A stretch of 64,000 nucleotides of DNA from Thiorhodococcus mannitoliphagus (GTDB lineage: Bacteria; Pseudomonadota; Gammaproteobacteria; Chromatiales; Chromatiaceae). The stretch is from contig NZ_JAAIJR010000013.1 of the NCBI RefSeq assembly GCF_010915725.1, positions 1 through 64,000 of the forward strand, written 5' to 3'. The notes under the pieces were generated by a model, which had not been told where the DNA came from, searched no databases, and was given only the letters and a program-made list of their open reading frames with translations. Within the stretch, counting starts at the first letter, position 1, and the number at the start of each line of letters is the position of its first letter. Of the stretch, positions 27,552 to 37,344 are shown piece by piece. The translations under genes and the position numbers were made by a program.

Positions 27552-29041
27552 TGGTGTCGGCGGACGCTGGCCCGCGTCAGGCCCATGCTGGCTTGATGGA
27601 CGAAGTGCTTGAAATCGTCGAAGCTGGCGGCGTCCAGCGGGCGGTTGGTGAGGCTGCGGTCGGCGTAGAAGAGTCCGATGCTCCGGTTCTCGACCACGAT
27701 GGGCGCGACCATGAAGGCCGTCGCCTTGGTCAGTTCGGTGAGCCGTTCCGAGATGGCCGCATCCGCGGGTCTCGTCGTCGATTCGACCAGGTAGGGATGC
27801 TTGTGATCCAGCGTTTGAAAGAGCACGTCTTGCCCGCGGCTGGGGCGTTTGAAGGCAAAACGCTCGGAGAGCGCGTCGTCATCAGCGCCGAGCGCGTACT
27901 TTGCCTTGATGACGCTCTTGTCCGGGGTGGTCAGCGCGAACACGACCCGGTCGACACCTACGCCACGGAAGATGCCCTCGAGCACCAACTCCATGATGAC
28001 GTTGAAGCTGCAGGCGCTGCCTTCCAGCACCGCTGAGAGTTCGCGCAACACCTTGGCTTGAAATTCGGGGTCGCGGTTTGATGCCTCGGCCAGGCTCGCC
28101 GTTGCGGCGGGCGCCGAGCTATCCGCACTGCGAGCGGCCTCCGGGACAGCGGTCTCAGGGTACGGCTGAGGGATGTGGGGCGCGGCGAAGGCGGCGCCGA
28201 AGTCGGTTGCGACGTCGATCGCGGCACGCGCTTTCTGGAGAAGCAGCGCCTTGGTTTTCTCAGGCGAGAGTTCCGCGAGCTTGGCTGCCTTGGTGAATAG
28301 CTTGGACATGGCGTCCGATTGCCATCCATGCTCCTCGGCGCAGCGGGCGATTTGGTGCCCTAGCATGACGTTCTGAATACGCGGGTCCTGGCGGGTTGGG
28401 TACTGGGTGGCATCTTGTAACAGCTGGCTGAGATGCCACTCCTGGACCAATTGGCGACTCAGTTGACTGAGACGAAAGCCGAGGACGCGCTCTTGGGCCT
28501 GCTCTTGAGTCAGTCCCTGTTGGCTTGCAAGCTGCTCGACCCGGTCGGCTTGCTCGCCTCCAAAGCACCAGAATGCCAGCTCGCCGATGCGGTAGAGCAG
28601 GGTGGCAATGAAGACCTCCTCGGGAGACTTGTCGCCTCGTGCTGCCGCGAGTGAGCGTGCCTGCACGGCCGCGTGCATGGCCCGGCCGAGTTCGCGGCCA
28701 AGCCGCTCCTTGGCGGCTCCCTGAACCAGGGTGTCGATGAGCGTCAGCGTCAGGCAGATGTTGCGAACCGCGTTGAATCCTAGAACGATCACAGCGCGGG
28801 TAATGGTGTTGATCCCGTTGGTGCTGGGGTTGTAGAGGATGGAATTCGCCAGCTTGAGCACGCGCGCCGTCATGGATGAGTCGTGCAGAATGACATCGGC
28901 GAGGTCAGACATGGGGGCTCGGTCGTCGCTCGAGAGCGCAATGATACGCTGGACGGTCTGATCGAAGATTGGCATGTCCTGGCGGCGGATCAGCTCCAGC
29001 CACGCGTCCAGGCTACTTTGGGGCTCCATGTCTCTTTTCAT
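27548..29041 (-). CDS. HDOD-domain protein with C-terminal GAF-like region
   Basis: This protein of about 497 residues has an N-terminal HDOD domain (MPIFDQTVQRIIALSSDDRA, VILHDSSMTARVLKLANSIL, GINTITRAVIVLGFNAVRNI). A linker and a C-terminal GAF-like part follow (NVIMELVLEGIFRGVGVDRV, VAPIVVENRSIGLFYADR), as in HDOD-GAF signalling proteins. The start is uncertain: ATG at 29041 or 29029, neither with a strong ribosome site. It is the second HDOD protein of the window and is coupled to the amidase gene by a 4-bp overlap. Confidence 0.85.
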   Translation of the reverse strand: MKRDMEPQSSLDAWLELIRRQDMPIFDQTVQRIIALSSDDRAPMSDLADVILHDSSMTARVLKLANSILYNPSTNGINTITRAVIVLGFNAVRNICLTLTLIDTLVQGAAKERLGRELGRAMHAAVQARSLAAARGDKSPEEVFIATLLYRIGELAFWCFGGEQADRVEQLASQQGLTQEQAQERVLGFRLSQLSRQLVQEWHLSQLLQDATQYPTRQDPRIQNVMLGHQIARCAEEHGWQSDAMSKLFTKAAKLAELSPEKTKALLLQKARAAIDVATDFGAAFAAPHIPQPYPETAVPEAARSADSSAPAATASLAEASNRDPEFQAKVLRELSAVLEGSACSFNVIMELVLEGIFRGVGVDRVVFALTTPDKSVIKAKYALGADDDALSERFAFKRPSRGQDVLFQTLDHKHPYLVESTTRPADAAISERLTELTKATAFMVAPIVVENRSIGLFYADRSLTNRPLDAASFDDFKHFVHQASMGLTRASVRRHQ

Positions 29042-29191
29042 TGTTTGACTAGATCTAATTCGGAGTCCCACTATAGGCGAGGGGGTGGGGTATTTCCACC
29101 AACGCATGGCGCCGCGTGCAGCCATTGTTGTGCGCGTGCGATTTCGATTTGAGGTGGCTGCCGAGCCTTCGAGAGGAGTAGGTCAGGGCTT

Positions 29192-29755
29192 ATGCTGAAG
29201 GCTTCGTCCCATCGTTTGCGTCTCGCCGCGCGAATGCTGCGGCAAGGCGGGGTCATCGCCTATCCAACCGAGGCCGTCTATGGGCTGGGATGTGATCCGC
29301 GCAATCCATTGGCGATCGAACGCCTGCTGGCCATCAAACAGCGCCCGGCATCGAAGGGACTCATCCTGATCGCCGCTGACATGGGGCAGCTTGCCCCCTT
29401 CGTCGATTGGCTCGCTGACGGGCGGATGCGCGAGATTCGTGAGAGCTGGCCCGGTCCGCATACCTGGCTGCTGCCCGCCAAGGCAACGACGCCGTCTTGG
29501 CTGACTGGCGACTTCGAAACACTGGCCGTGCGGATGACGGCCCATCCGTTGGCGGCGGCACTGTGTCGGACCTTTGGGGGGGCGATCGTCTCCACGAGCG
29601 CCAACAGGTCCGATCAACCGCCCGCTAGGAGCGCGCTCGAGGTGCGTCGGACGTTGGTCGCTCAGTTGGACTATCTACTGGTTGGCGCCTGCCAAGGCGC
29701 GAACCGCCCGTCCGTCATTCGCGATGGCCGCACGGGGCGCGTGATTCGCGCCTGA
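29192..29755 (+). CDS. tsaC: Threonylcarbamoyl-AMP synthase TsaC/YrdC
   Basis: This 187-residue single-domain YrdC protein makes threonylcarbamoyl-AMP for the t6A37 modification of tRNA. Motifs are GGVIAYPTEAVYGLGCDP, IKQRPASKGLILIAAD, WPGPHTWLLPA and IVSTSANRSDQPP. The short length separates TsaC from two-domain Sua5. GAGAGGAG precedes the ATG. Confidence 0.94.
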   Translation: MLKASSHRLRLAARMLRQGGVIAYPTEAVYGLGCDPRNPLAIERLLAIKQRPASKGLILIAADMGQLAPFVDWLADGRMREIRESWPGPHTWLLPAKATTPSWLTGDFETLAVRMTAHPLAAALCRTFGGAIVSTSANRSDQPPARSALEVRRTLVAQLDYLLVGACQGANRPSVIRDGRTGRVIRA

Positions 29756-29855
29756 GCGGATCTTGGAGGTTCCTCGCGACGTCTCTTGTGACACTGCATC
29801 GGCGATGCTGGGTTGCTGATCGCCGGATGCTTGGACTGCGGTCGGCATCATCGCT

Positions 29856-30404
29856 CTACGAGCGTCGATGCCGATACTTCCAGGGGGTCTGGTGCAGACC
29901 GCGTCGCTTCCAAATGCCGCGTTTTTCCTCACGGGCCTCGCGCTCGGCGCGGAAGTAGCGTGGGTTGTCGCAGTAGCGGTCGTAGACGGCCGCTTGGCCG
30001 CTCCGCACTTGCTCCAAGTTGAGTGAGATGCGGTTCTCGCCAGTCGAATAGACCTCGCCTAGGGTGCGGCCAAAGCGATCTTGTTCGAACGGGATCAGAT
30101 CCAGGCGCCGCGTCGCCATCTCTTTGAGGTGTGCTCGAGAACGGTCGCCCCATGGCTGCTGGCCTTTTTCCGGGGCGTCGATGCAGTGGAGCCGCACTTC
30201 CACGGGCTTGCCTGCGCAGACAAGCCGCAGGGAGTCGCCATCCAGCACATAGTCCAGTCGGCAGCTTTGGGAGCCAAGCTGCAGTCCCCAGGTAGCGGGC
30301 ACCAGTCCGGGACCCCACCGCTCCACCGCCCAGGCTCCGGTCAGGACCAGGGCGATGAGGATGGATCCGAGCCCCGAGCGCAGGCCTCTAGTGCGTCTCA
30401 GCAT
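29856..30404 (-). CDS. Staphylococcal-nuclease-like (SNase) protein
   Basis: This 182-residue protein has an N-terminal hydrophobic segment (GSILIALVLTGAWAV) that may act as a signal or anchor. An SNase fold follows: DYVLDGDSLRLVCAG, VEVRLHCIDAPEKGQQPWGD with the catalytic Arg and Glu region, and DRFGRTLGEVY with the second Arg. It is likely a periplasmic Ca-dependent nuclease. It is convergent with tsaC. Confidence 0.88.
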   Translation of the reverse strand: MLRRTRGLRSGLGSILIALVLTGAWAVERWGPGLVPATWGLQLGSQSCRLDYVLDGDSLRLVCAGKPVEVRLHCIDAPEKGQQPWGDRSRAHLKEMATRRLDLIPFEQDRFGRTLGEVYSTGENRISLNLEQVRSGQAAVYDRYCDNPRYFRAEREAREEKRGIWKRRGLHQTPWKYRHRRS

Positions 30405-30445
30405 GGAATGCGCGCCTGTGGCTCATTGCTTGGGGGTGGTCTGAG

Positions 30446-31846
30446 CTAGCCATTCAGCCACATGTGGACGGCGATACTGGAGAGGTAGCCGAGGGCGATG
30501 GCCGGTGTCCATTCGAAATGGGCGAAGAAGGTGTAGGTGCCGCGCGCCTGGCCCATGAGGGCGACGCCCGCGGCGGAGCCGATTGACAGCAAGGAGCCGC
30601 CGACACCGGCGGTCAGGGTCACCAGCAGCCACTGAGTCTCACTCATGTCCGGATTCATGGTAAGGACGGCGAACATGACCGGGATGTTGTCGACGATGGC
30701 CGAGAGTACGCCGACCGTGACGTTGGCGAGCGTCGGTCCCCATTGCGTATACATGACCTCCGAGGCCATGGCGAGGTAGCCAATCTGCCCCAGTCCACCC
30801 ACGCAGAGAATCACACCGTAGAAAAAGAGCAAGGTATCCCACTCGGCGCGCGCGACCTTGTTGAAGACGTCGAAGGGGGTCATGTCGCCGACTAGGGCCG
30901 CCTTATCCTCGTTGCGCTTTTGCCAGCTGTGATGGCTCATGCGCAGGAAGAACCCGAAGAATTGCAGATAGCCTAGGCCGGTGAGCATGCCGATGACGGG
31001 CGGCAGGTGGAGGAAGTTGTGAAAGCTCACCGCGGTCGCGATGGTCAGCAGAAAGAGCAGCATGATGCGCTTGGCGCCGCGGCGCATGTGGACGTCCTCG
31101 GACGTGGCCTCTGGCTTGAGCTTGGGAACCGCGAAGAACATGATCAGCGCCGGTACCACGAAGTTGACGATCGAGGGAACCACCAGCTTGAAGAAGCCGA
31201 AGAAGTCGACGATGCCCTTCTGCCACACCATCAGGGTGGTGATGTCTCCGAAGGGGCTGAAGGCGCCACCGGCATTGGCGGCGACCACGATGTTGATGCA
31301 GGCGAGGGTGACGAAGCGCTTGTTGTCGCCTCCGACGGCGAGCACGACCGCGCACATCAGCAACGCAGTGGTGAGGTTGTCGGCGATCGGGGAGATGCAA
31401 AAGGCGAGGATCCCCGTCATCCAGAAGAGGGCGCGGAACCCAAAGCCCTTGCGGATGAGCCAAGCGCGGAGTGCGTCGAACACCTGACGCTCTTCCAGCG
31501 CGTTGATGTAGGTCATGGCGACCAAGAGGAAGAGCATGAGTTCGGCGTATTCGAGCAGGTTGTGTCGCACCGCCTGCTCGGCCAGGTGGGCTTGGCCCTG
31601 CTCAGCATAGATCCAGGCGACGAGCGCCCAGATGATGCCGGCGGCAACGATCACCGGCTTGGACTTGCGCAGGTGGACGAACTCCTCCGCCATGACCAAG
31701 ACGTAGGCAAGTCCGAAAATGATGAGTGCTGCGTAGCCGACGGGGTGCGTCGTCAGATCGAGGCTCTGACCCGAGTCAGACGCCATTGCGGCCAATGGCG
31801 TGAAGAGGGCGAAAGCGCCGAGGGCAAGGGCTCTGGCGGAAAGCAT
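30446..31846 (-). CDS. nhaD: NhaD-type sodium/proton antiporter
   Basis: This 466-residue polytopic membrane protein of the ion-transporter superfamily has a cleavable-looking N-terminal segment (ALALGAFALFTPLAAMA), which is common for NhaD. It then has about a dozen hydrophobic helices, including FCISPIADNLTTALLMCAVV and ANAGGAFSPFGDITTLMVWQ, the paired re-entrant motifs. It exchanges Na+ for H+. The ATG at 31846 is chosen because of AGAGG at about -8; the frame is open to 31933. Confidence 0.9.
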   Translation of the reverse strand: MLSARALALGAFALFTPLAAMASDSGQSLDLTTHPVGYAALIIFGLAYVLVMAEEFVHLRKSKPVIVAAGIIWALVAWIYAEQGQAHLAEQAVRHNLLEYAELMLFLLVAMTYINALEERQVFDALRAWLIRKGFGFRALFWMTGILAFCISPIADNLTTALLMCAVVLAVGGDNKRFVTLACINIVVAANAGGAFSPFGDITTLMVWQKGIVDFFGFFKLVVPSIVNFVVPALIMFFAVPKLKPEATSEDVHMRRGAKRIMLLFLLTIATAVSFHNFLHLPPVIGMLTGLGYLQFFGFFLRMSHHSWQKRNEDKAALVGDMTPFDVFNKVARAEWDTLLFFYGVILCVGGLGQIGYLAMASEVMYTQWGPTLANVTVGVLSAIVDNIPVMFAVLTMNPDMSETQWLLVTLTAGVGGSLLSIGSAAGVALMGQARGTYTFFAHFEWTPAIALGYLSSIAVHMWLNG

Positions 31847-32252
31847 GGTCGTGCCTCTTTTGGTAAGCTGCTGAAAACCTTTCGGGATGAAAAAGCAGCC
31901 GAGGACGATACCTGTTGGGAGCAAGGACGCCAAGTGATGCTGGCTGTATCATCTGCTTCAGTGGCGAGTCTTTTTCATTCGGCCGATGGTAATTTTCTTT
32001 TTAATTAAGTGGGTTGCCTGGCTCTTTGCTTGAATTCAATCCTTTTTATTGAGGACGCGACTTGTGCTTTGCTTGGAGCATGACAGCCCTTGGGAGTGTG
32101 CTGATCGCTTGGGTTTCCAAAGTGGCCATCCAAACCGCGTCTTTGCCGCGCGCACTGATGACTGGCCTGGATAGCGGTCAGTCAGTGTCCGCACGAGGAC
32201 CATCTCTTGGGCTGGGCATCTCGGTCTGGTCCGTCCGCATCGGGATGCCGTC
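31847..32252. promoter_or_regulatory. Divergent promoter region of nhaD and the exporter operon
   Basis: About 400 bp without a supported gene. Around 31970-32060 the sequence is clearly AT-richer than its surroundings (TTTTCTTTTTAATTAAG), which fits promoters for the leftward nhaD and the rightward HlyD gene. If nhaD starts there, its leader would be 130-200 nt. I could not identify a specific riboswitch fold. Confidence 0.4.
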
Positions 32253-33296
32253 ATGAAGAAGCCTCTGCTCTTGCTCGGGTTTGCTGCGCTCGCTGTCGCT
32301 GCCTTCTTGCTATACCAGCGTCAGACGCCCGAAAGTGACGACGCCCGCACGCTGACCCTCTACGGGAACATCGACGTGCGGCTGGTCAATTTAGCCTTCG
32401 AGATCGAGGGCCGCATTGCCGAGATCGCCGTTTCCGAAGGTGCCTCTGTCACGGCGGGAGAGCAGGTCGCGCGGCTGGACACCCGCCGCTTGCTCCTGGC
32501 GCGCGACGTGGCCAAGGCGCAGGTCGATGCGCAGCGCTCGGAGCTTGACAAGCTGATCGCGGGTGTTCGGCCCGAGGAGATCCAGAAGCTCAGGGCTGAT
32601 CTGGAGGCGGCGCGCGCCGAGGCCACCAGGACCAAACGACACGCCAAGCGGGCCAAGGAACTCGCCGAACGCAAGCTTGTGTCGCCTCAGGAAGACGAAG
32701 ATGCTCAGACCTCCGCCAAGGCGGCCGAGGCCCGCGCGGGCGCGGTGCAAGCCGGTCTTGATCTGGCGCTTGCAGGCACGCGCCAGGAGGAGATCGCCGC
32801 GGCGAAGGCGAGGTTGGCGGCCGTGGACGGGGACTTGGCCAATGCACAAGTGAACCTGGATGACGCCGTTTTGCGCGCGCCCGCGAGCGGGATCGTCCAG
32901 AGTCGCATTCTGGAGCCCGGCGACATGGCATCGCCCTCACGGCCAGTGCTCACGCTGGCGCTCACGGAGCCGCTGTGGGCGCGCGTCTATCTGGCCGAGC
33001 CCGACTTGGGGCGGGTCAAGCAGGGCCAGCCCGCGGCGGTCTACAGCGACAGTTTCCCGGATAAGGCCTACGCAGGCTGGATCGGCTACATTGCACCCAG
33101 CGCTGAGTTCACACCCAAGAACGTGCAGACGACCGAGCAGCGCGCCGATCTGGTCTACCAAGCCCGCGTCTTCGTCTGTAATCCACGCGGTGAGTTGCGG
33201 CAGGGCATGCCGGTGACCGTGAAGATCGACCTCGAGGCGGCTGCGCAAATCGCGCCCGGCTGCATAGACGCCGCTCCTCGGCGCAGCCAACCCTGA
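32253..33296 (+). CDS. HlyD-family periplasmic adaptor of an ABC exporter
   Basis: This 347-residue membrane-fusion protein has an N-terminal membrane anchor (LLLLGFAALAVAAFLLYQ), a biotinyl-lipoyl-like half (IAVSEGASVTAGEQVARLDT), a long alpha-helical hairpin (about 85-190) and a beta-barrel region (EPLWARVYLAEPDLGRVKQG). It resembles YbhG/YhiI adaptors. It is the first gene of a four-gene set with a double ATPase and two ABC-2 permeases, so it likely links the inner-membrane pump to an outer-membrane channel. No TolC-like gene is in the set. Confidence 0.92.
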   Translation: MKKPLLLLGFAALAVAAFLLYQRQTPESDDARTLTLYGNIDVRLVNLAFEIEGRIAEIAVSEGASVTAGEQVARLDTRRLLLARDVAKAQVDAQRSELDKLIAGVRPEEIQKLRADLEAARAEATRTKRHAKRAKELAERKLVSPQEDEDAQTSAKAAEARAGAVQAGLDLALAGTRQEEIAAAKARLAAVDGDLANAQVNLDDAVLRAPASGIVQSRILEPGDMASPSRPVLTLALTEPLWARVYLAEPDLGRVKQGQPAAVYSDSFPDKAYAGWIGYIAPSAEFTPKNVQTTEQRADLVYQARVFVCNPRGELRQGMPVTVKIDLEAAAQIAPGCIDAAPRRSQP

Positions 33297-33325
33297 AAGC
33301 TGACGTCCAGGAATCCGCGCAGACA

Positions 33326-35038
33326 TTGACCGATTCCCCACTCGTCATCCGAGGGCTCACCAAGACCTTTCGCCCAGGCGGTCGGACGGTGCGGGCGCTC
33401 GACGCCGTGACCTTTGACTTGGCGCCTGGTGTGGTGACCGGACTCATCGGGCCAGACGGCGCTGGCAAGACCACACTGATGCGGATTACGGCTGGCCTCT
33501 TGCTGCCAGACGCGGGCGCTGTGGAGGTGCTCGGGCTGGATGTCGCCGTCGAGCCCCTTGAGGTTCAGGCCCGGATCGGCTACATGCCTCAGCGCTTTGG
33601 TCTCTATGAGGATTTGACCGTCGGCGAGAACCTCGACCTCTACGCGGATCTTCAAGGCGTGCCCGCGACGGCGCGTGTGGAGCGCTATGCCCGCTTGATG
33701 GAGATGACTGGACTTGGCGCCTTCATGAAGCGACTCGCCGGCCGGCTTTCCGGCGGCATGAAACAGAAGCTGGGCCTCGCCTGTACCCTGGTTCGGCCGC
33801 CCCGCCTGCTGCTGCTCGATGAGCCGACCGTCGGGGTGGATCCGGTGTCGCGCCGCGAACTCTGGTCGATCGTCTATCGGCTGGTCGAGGCGGAGGGGAT
33901 GTCGGTGCTGCTCTCGACCGCCTATCTCGACGAGGCGGAGCGTTGCGCCCAGGTCGTTCTCCTTCATCAGGGCCGTATGGTCGATCAGGGGCCGCCGCGC
34001 CAGTTCAGTGAGCCCCTGCGCGGCCGAACCTTCAGCGTGCAGGTCGAGCCTGAGGGCAGACGCGCACTGCAGGCGCGCCTGAGTCGGTTGCCGGGTGTCC
34101 TGGATGCCGTGCTCCAGGGTGATGGGATTCGTGTGGTCTTGGAGGGGCAGTCCGATCAGCGCCCGTCCGACGCCGAGATGGCGGGCTGGCGGCCAGTCGA
34201 TCCGAGGTTCGAGGACGGCTTCGTAGCCTTGCTGAGCGGTGAGCGCCATCGGGGTGAACTCCCTCGGGTGCATGCAAGGTCGATCTCCGGCGGCGAGGCG
34301 ATCCAGGTCACCGACCTGACACGGCGTTTCGGTGACTTCGTGGCCGTCAAGCGCTTGTCCTTCGCGGTGCGCTCGGGCGAGGTCTTTGGGTTGCTGGGCG
34401 CCAACGGTGCGGGTAAGACCACGACCTTCCGCATGCTCTGCGGTCTCTTGCCGGTCAGCAGCGGGCATGTGCGTGTGGCCGGCGTGGATCTGCGCCATGC
34501 GGCCGCCGAGGCACGCGGGCGCATCGGCTACATGTCGCAGAAGTTTTCGCTCTACGCCAATCTGACGGTGCTGCAGAACCTCAACTTCTTTGCGCGCGCC
34601 TACGGCTTGCGTGGGCGCGAGGCCAAGGCGCGGATCCAATGGGCGCTTGAGGCTTTCGAACTCGATGCGTTCGCTGCGACGGAGAGCGGCACTCTACCGC
34701 TGGGCTACAAGCAGCGTCTCGCCATGGCCGCCGCGCTCATGCACGAGCCGGACATCCTCTTTCTCGACGAACCGACCTCCGGGGTCGATCCCCTGGCGCG
34801 CCGCGAGTTCTGGGATCGCATCAATGCCCTGGCCGAGGGCGGTGTGACCGTTCTGGTGACGACCCACTTCATGGAGGAGGCCGAGTATTGCGATCGGCTG
34901 GCCATCATGGCGTCCGGCGAGATCCTGGCGCTCGGCACCCCGGCTGAGATCAAGGCGCGTGCCGCTGGCGAAGACCAGCCGCAGCCGAGCATGGAGGAGG
35001 CCTTCATCGCACTCATTCAACGAAGAGATCCGGCCTGA
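33326..35038 (+). CDS. ABC exporter ATPase with two fused nucleotide-binding domains
   Basis: This 570-residue protein has two complete ABC domains in one chain. The first has Walker A GPDGAGKTTLMRIT, signature LSGGMKQKLGLA and Walker [13 protein letters not shown]; the second has GANGAGKTTTFRM, LPLGYKQRLAMAAAL (a degenerate signature) and ILFLDEPTSGVD. The layout resembles YbhF/RbbA-type ATPases. TTG at 33326 is the only early start. The stop codon overlaps the ATG of the first permease (ATGA), so expression is coupled. Confidence 0.92.
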   Translation: MTDSPLVIRGLTKTFRPGGRTVRALDAVTFDLAPGVVTGLIGPDGAGKTTLMRITAGLLLPDAGAVEVLGLDVAVEPLEVQARIGYMPQRFGLYEDLTVGENLDLYADLQGVPATARVERYARLMEMTGLGAFMKRLAGRLSGGMKQKLGLACTLVRPPRLLLLDEPTVGVDPVSRRELWSIVYRLVEAEGMSVLLSTAYLDEAERCAQVVLLHQGRMVDQGPPRQFSEPLRGRTFSVQVEPEGRRALQARLSRLPGVLDAVLQGDGIRVVLEGQSDQRPSDAEMAGWRPVDPRFEDGFVALLSGERHRGELPRVHARSISGGEAIQVTDLTRRFGDFVAVKRLSFAVRSGEVFGLLGANGAGKTTTFRMLCGLLPVSSGHVRVAGVDLRHAAAEARGRIGYMSQKFSLYANLTVLQNLNFFARAYGLRGREAKARIQWALEAFELDAFAATESGTLPLGYKQRLAMAAALMHEPDILFLDEPTSGVDPLARREFWDRINALAEGGVTVLVTTHFMEEAEYCDRLAIMASGEILALGTPAEIKARAAGEDQPQPSMEEAFIALIQRRDPA

Positions 35039-36162
35039 TGGCAGCTCTCCTCTCGCCTCGTCTGCTTGGCTTGCTGCGTAAGGAGTCGCTGCAGATCTTG
35101 CGCGACCCCTCCAGCATCGCCATCGCCTTCGTGCTGCCGGTATTGCTCTTGCTGCTGTTCGGCTACGGCGTTTCACTGGACTCCAAGCATGTCCCGGTGG
35201 GCATCGTCGTCGAGCAGCCCAGCTCGGAGGCAAGCTCCTTCCTGGGTGCCTTTCAGCAGTCCGTCTATTTCGAGCCGCGCTTCTATGGCACCCGGCAGGC
35301 GGGCCGCGAGGGGCTGCGTCAGCGTCAGGTGAAGGGTCTCCTGGTGCTCCCGGCGGATTTCGCGCAACGCCTCAAGGCTGACCGGGATGCCCCCATCCAG
35401 GTGATCGTCAACGGCGTGGATGCCAACTCCGCACGTCTGCTGGAAGGCTATGTCCAAGGCGTCTGGAGCAGCTGGCTGCAGCGCGAGCTGCAGGCTCGGC
35501 AGATCCCCGTCGCCCGGCCGGTCGAGCCGGAGACGCGGATTTGGTTCAACGCGGAGCTGGCCAGTCGCAATTACTTGGTCCCTGGGCTGCTGGTGGTGAA
35601 CATGACCTTGGTCGGTGCGCTGCTGACGGCCCTGGTGTTCGCGCGGGAGTGGGAGCGGGGTACCTTGGAGGCCCTCATGGTCACGCCCGTGACTCTGGGC
35701 GAGATCCTGATCGGCAAGCTGCTGCCCTATTTCGTGCTCGGCATGGGCGGTATGGTGCTCTCGGTGCTCATGGCGCTGTTTCTCTTCGAGGTTCCCATGC
35801 GCGGATCCTTCTGGGTGCTCGCCCTCTGCTCGACGCTCTTTTTGTTGACGGCGCTCGGGATGGGGCTGCTCATCTCCATCGTCACACGCAACCAGTTCGT
35901 CGCGGGGATGATCGCCATCCTCGCGACCTTCTTGCCGGCCTTCCTGCTGTCGGGATTTCTCTTCGACATCGGCAGCATGCCCGCCGTCGTTCAGGTGGTC
36001 ACCCACATCGTCGCGGCACGCTACTTCGTGACCATTTTGCAGAGCCTCTTTCTGGCGGGTGACGTCTGGAGCCTCATCCTCCCCAATGCGGCGGCCTTGG
36101 TGCTGATGGCGAGCTTTTTCCTCGGGCTCAGTCGGCGGCTGCTGCGCAAACGCTTGGAGTAA
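35038..36162 (+). CDS. ABC-2 type permease 1
   Basis: This 374-residue membrane protein has the ABC-2 layout: a first membrane segment (IAIAFVLPVLLLLLFGYGVS), a large periplasmic domain (about 50-175), and five hydrophobic segments in the C-terminal half. These include RNYLVPGLLVVNMTLVGALL and the AREWERGTLEALMVTPVTLG loop that contacts the ATPase. It pairs with the next gene as a heterodimer. Similar to YbhS/YhhJ. Confidence 0.92.
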   Translation: MAALLSPRLLGLLRKESLQILRDPSSIAIAFVLPVLLLLLFGYGVSLDSKHVPVGIVVEQPSSEASSFLGAFQQSVYFEPRFYGTRQAGREGLRQRQVKGLLVLPADFAQRLKADRDAPIQVIVNGVDANSARLLEGYVQGVWSSWLQRELQARQIPVARPVEPETRIWFNAELASRNYLVPGLLVVNMTLVGALLTALVFAREWERGTLEALMVTPVTLGEILIGKLLPYFVLGMGGMVLSVLMALFLFEVPMRGSFWVLALCSTLFLLTALGMGLLISIVTRNQFVAGMIAILATFLPAFLLSGFLFDIGSMPAVVQVVTHIVAARYFVTILQSLFLAGDVWSLILPNAAALVLMASFFLGLSRRLLRKRLE

Positions 36163-36166
36163 GCGC

Positions 36167-37276
36167 ATGCTCGGACGCATTCTGGCGCTGACGGTGAAAG
36201 AGTTCTTGGCGCTCTTCAAGGACAAACGCAGCCGGTTCGTGGTGGTCATTCCGCCCTTGATCCAGCTGCTGGTGTTCGGCTATGCGGCCTCCTTCGACCT
36301 CAACCACATCCCCTACGCGGTCTATGATCGTGACGGTGGCTACGCCGCGCGGGAGCTTTTGGCACATTTTCAGGGCGCACCCAGCTTCGAGCTGGTCCGC
36401 CCGATCCAGCGCCAGGAGGAGATCGCCGAGCTGATCGACAGGCGCGCGGCGCTCTTGGTGATCCAGATCCCGCCGCGCTTCACCGCCGACTTGGTGTCAG
36501 GGCGCACCGCGCCGGTCCAGGTCTTGATCGACGGTCGCAACTCAAACAGTGCTCAGATCGCCCAAAGCGATGTGTCTCGGATCCTCACGGGCTTCAACCA
36601 AGACTGGATCGCGCAGCACCAGCTTCAGGGCATGCCCGTGAGTCTGGTGACGCGTGCCTGGTACAACCCCAATCTGGAGAGTCGCTGGTTCTTCGTATCC
36701 GGCTTGGTGGGCCTGCTGACCTTGGTGGTGACCATGATGGTGACCGCGCTCTCGGTTGCGCGCGAGCGCGAGCAGGGGACCTTCGATCAGCTGCTGGTGA
36801 CGCCGCTGAGGCCGGTCGAGATCCTGATCGGCAAGGCCATGCCGGGGATCTTGATCGGCACCCTGGAGGCCTCATTGGTCGTTACCTTGGCCGTCTTCTG
36901 GTTCAAGGTCCCGCTGACGGGTGGGCTGGGGGTCCTCTACTCTGGGATTTTGCTGTTCGTGCTTGCGGCGGTGGGTGTCGGTTTGATGATCTCCTCGCTC
37001 GCCGCGACCCTGCAGCAGGCCCTGTTGGGGGCCTTCCTCTTCCTGGTGCCTGCGGTGATCCTTTCCGGGTTTGCGACGCCGATCGACAATATGCCGGACG
37101 CGGTGCAGACGCTGACGCTGGTCGACCCACTCAGGTACTACCTTGTGATCCTGCGCAGCGTCTTCCTGGAGGGGGCGGGCTTCGAGCTGCTGCTCCCCCA
37201 GATGTGGCCGCTCGCCCTAATTGCGCTCGCGACGCTTGCGGCCGCCGCCTGGCTGTTTCGGCATCGCATGAGCTAG
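36167..37276 (+). CDS. ABC-2 type permease 2
   Basis: This 369-residue paralogue of the preceding permease has the same architecture. The first membrane segment is FVVVIPPLIQLLVFGYAASF, and the coupling segment is VAREREQGTFDQLLVTPLRP. The ATG lies 4 bp after the preceding stop. The four-gene order adaptor-ATPase-permease-permease matches ybhGFSR-type exporters, for which several drug and cation substrates have been proposed; the substrate here is unknown. Confidence 0.92.
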   Translation: MLGRILALTVKEFLALFKDKRSRFVVVIPPLIQLLVFGYAASFDLNHIPYAVYDRDGGYAARELLAHFQGAPSFELVRPIQRQEEIAELIDRRAALLVIQIPPRFTADLVSGRTAPVQVLIDGRNSNSAQIAQSDVSRILTGFNQDWIAQHQLQGMPVSLVTRAWYNPNLESRWFFVSGLVGLLTLVVTMMVTALSVAREREQGTFDQLLVTPLRPVEILIGKAMPGILIGTLEASLVVTLAVFWFKVPLTGGLGVLYSGILLFVLAAVGVGLMISSLAATLQQALLGAFLFLVPAVILSGFATPIDNMPDAVQTLTLVDPLRYYLVILRSVFLEGAGFELLLPQMWPLALIALATLAAAAWLFRHRMS

Positions 37277-37344
37277 CGCGGGAGTTTGCGGTAGGGCAGG
37301 GCGCGTGAGATATTAAGCGGCTTTGGTTTTTCGGAGACCTCGTC

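Noticed and set aside
32253-37276. Adaptor, double ATPase and two ABC-2 permeases as a possible new secretion system
   Set aside because: The order and architecture match the well-known YbhGFSR/RbbA-type exporters; only the substrate is unknown.
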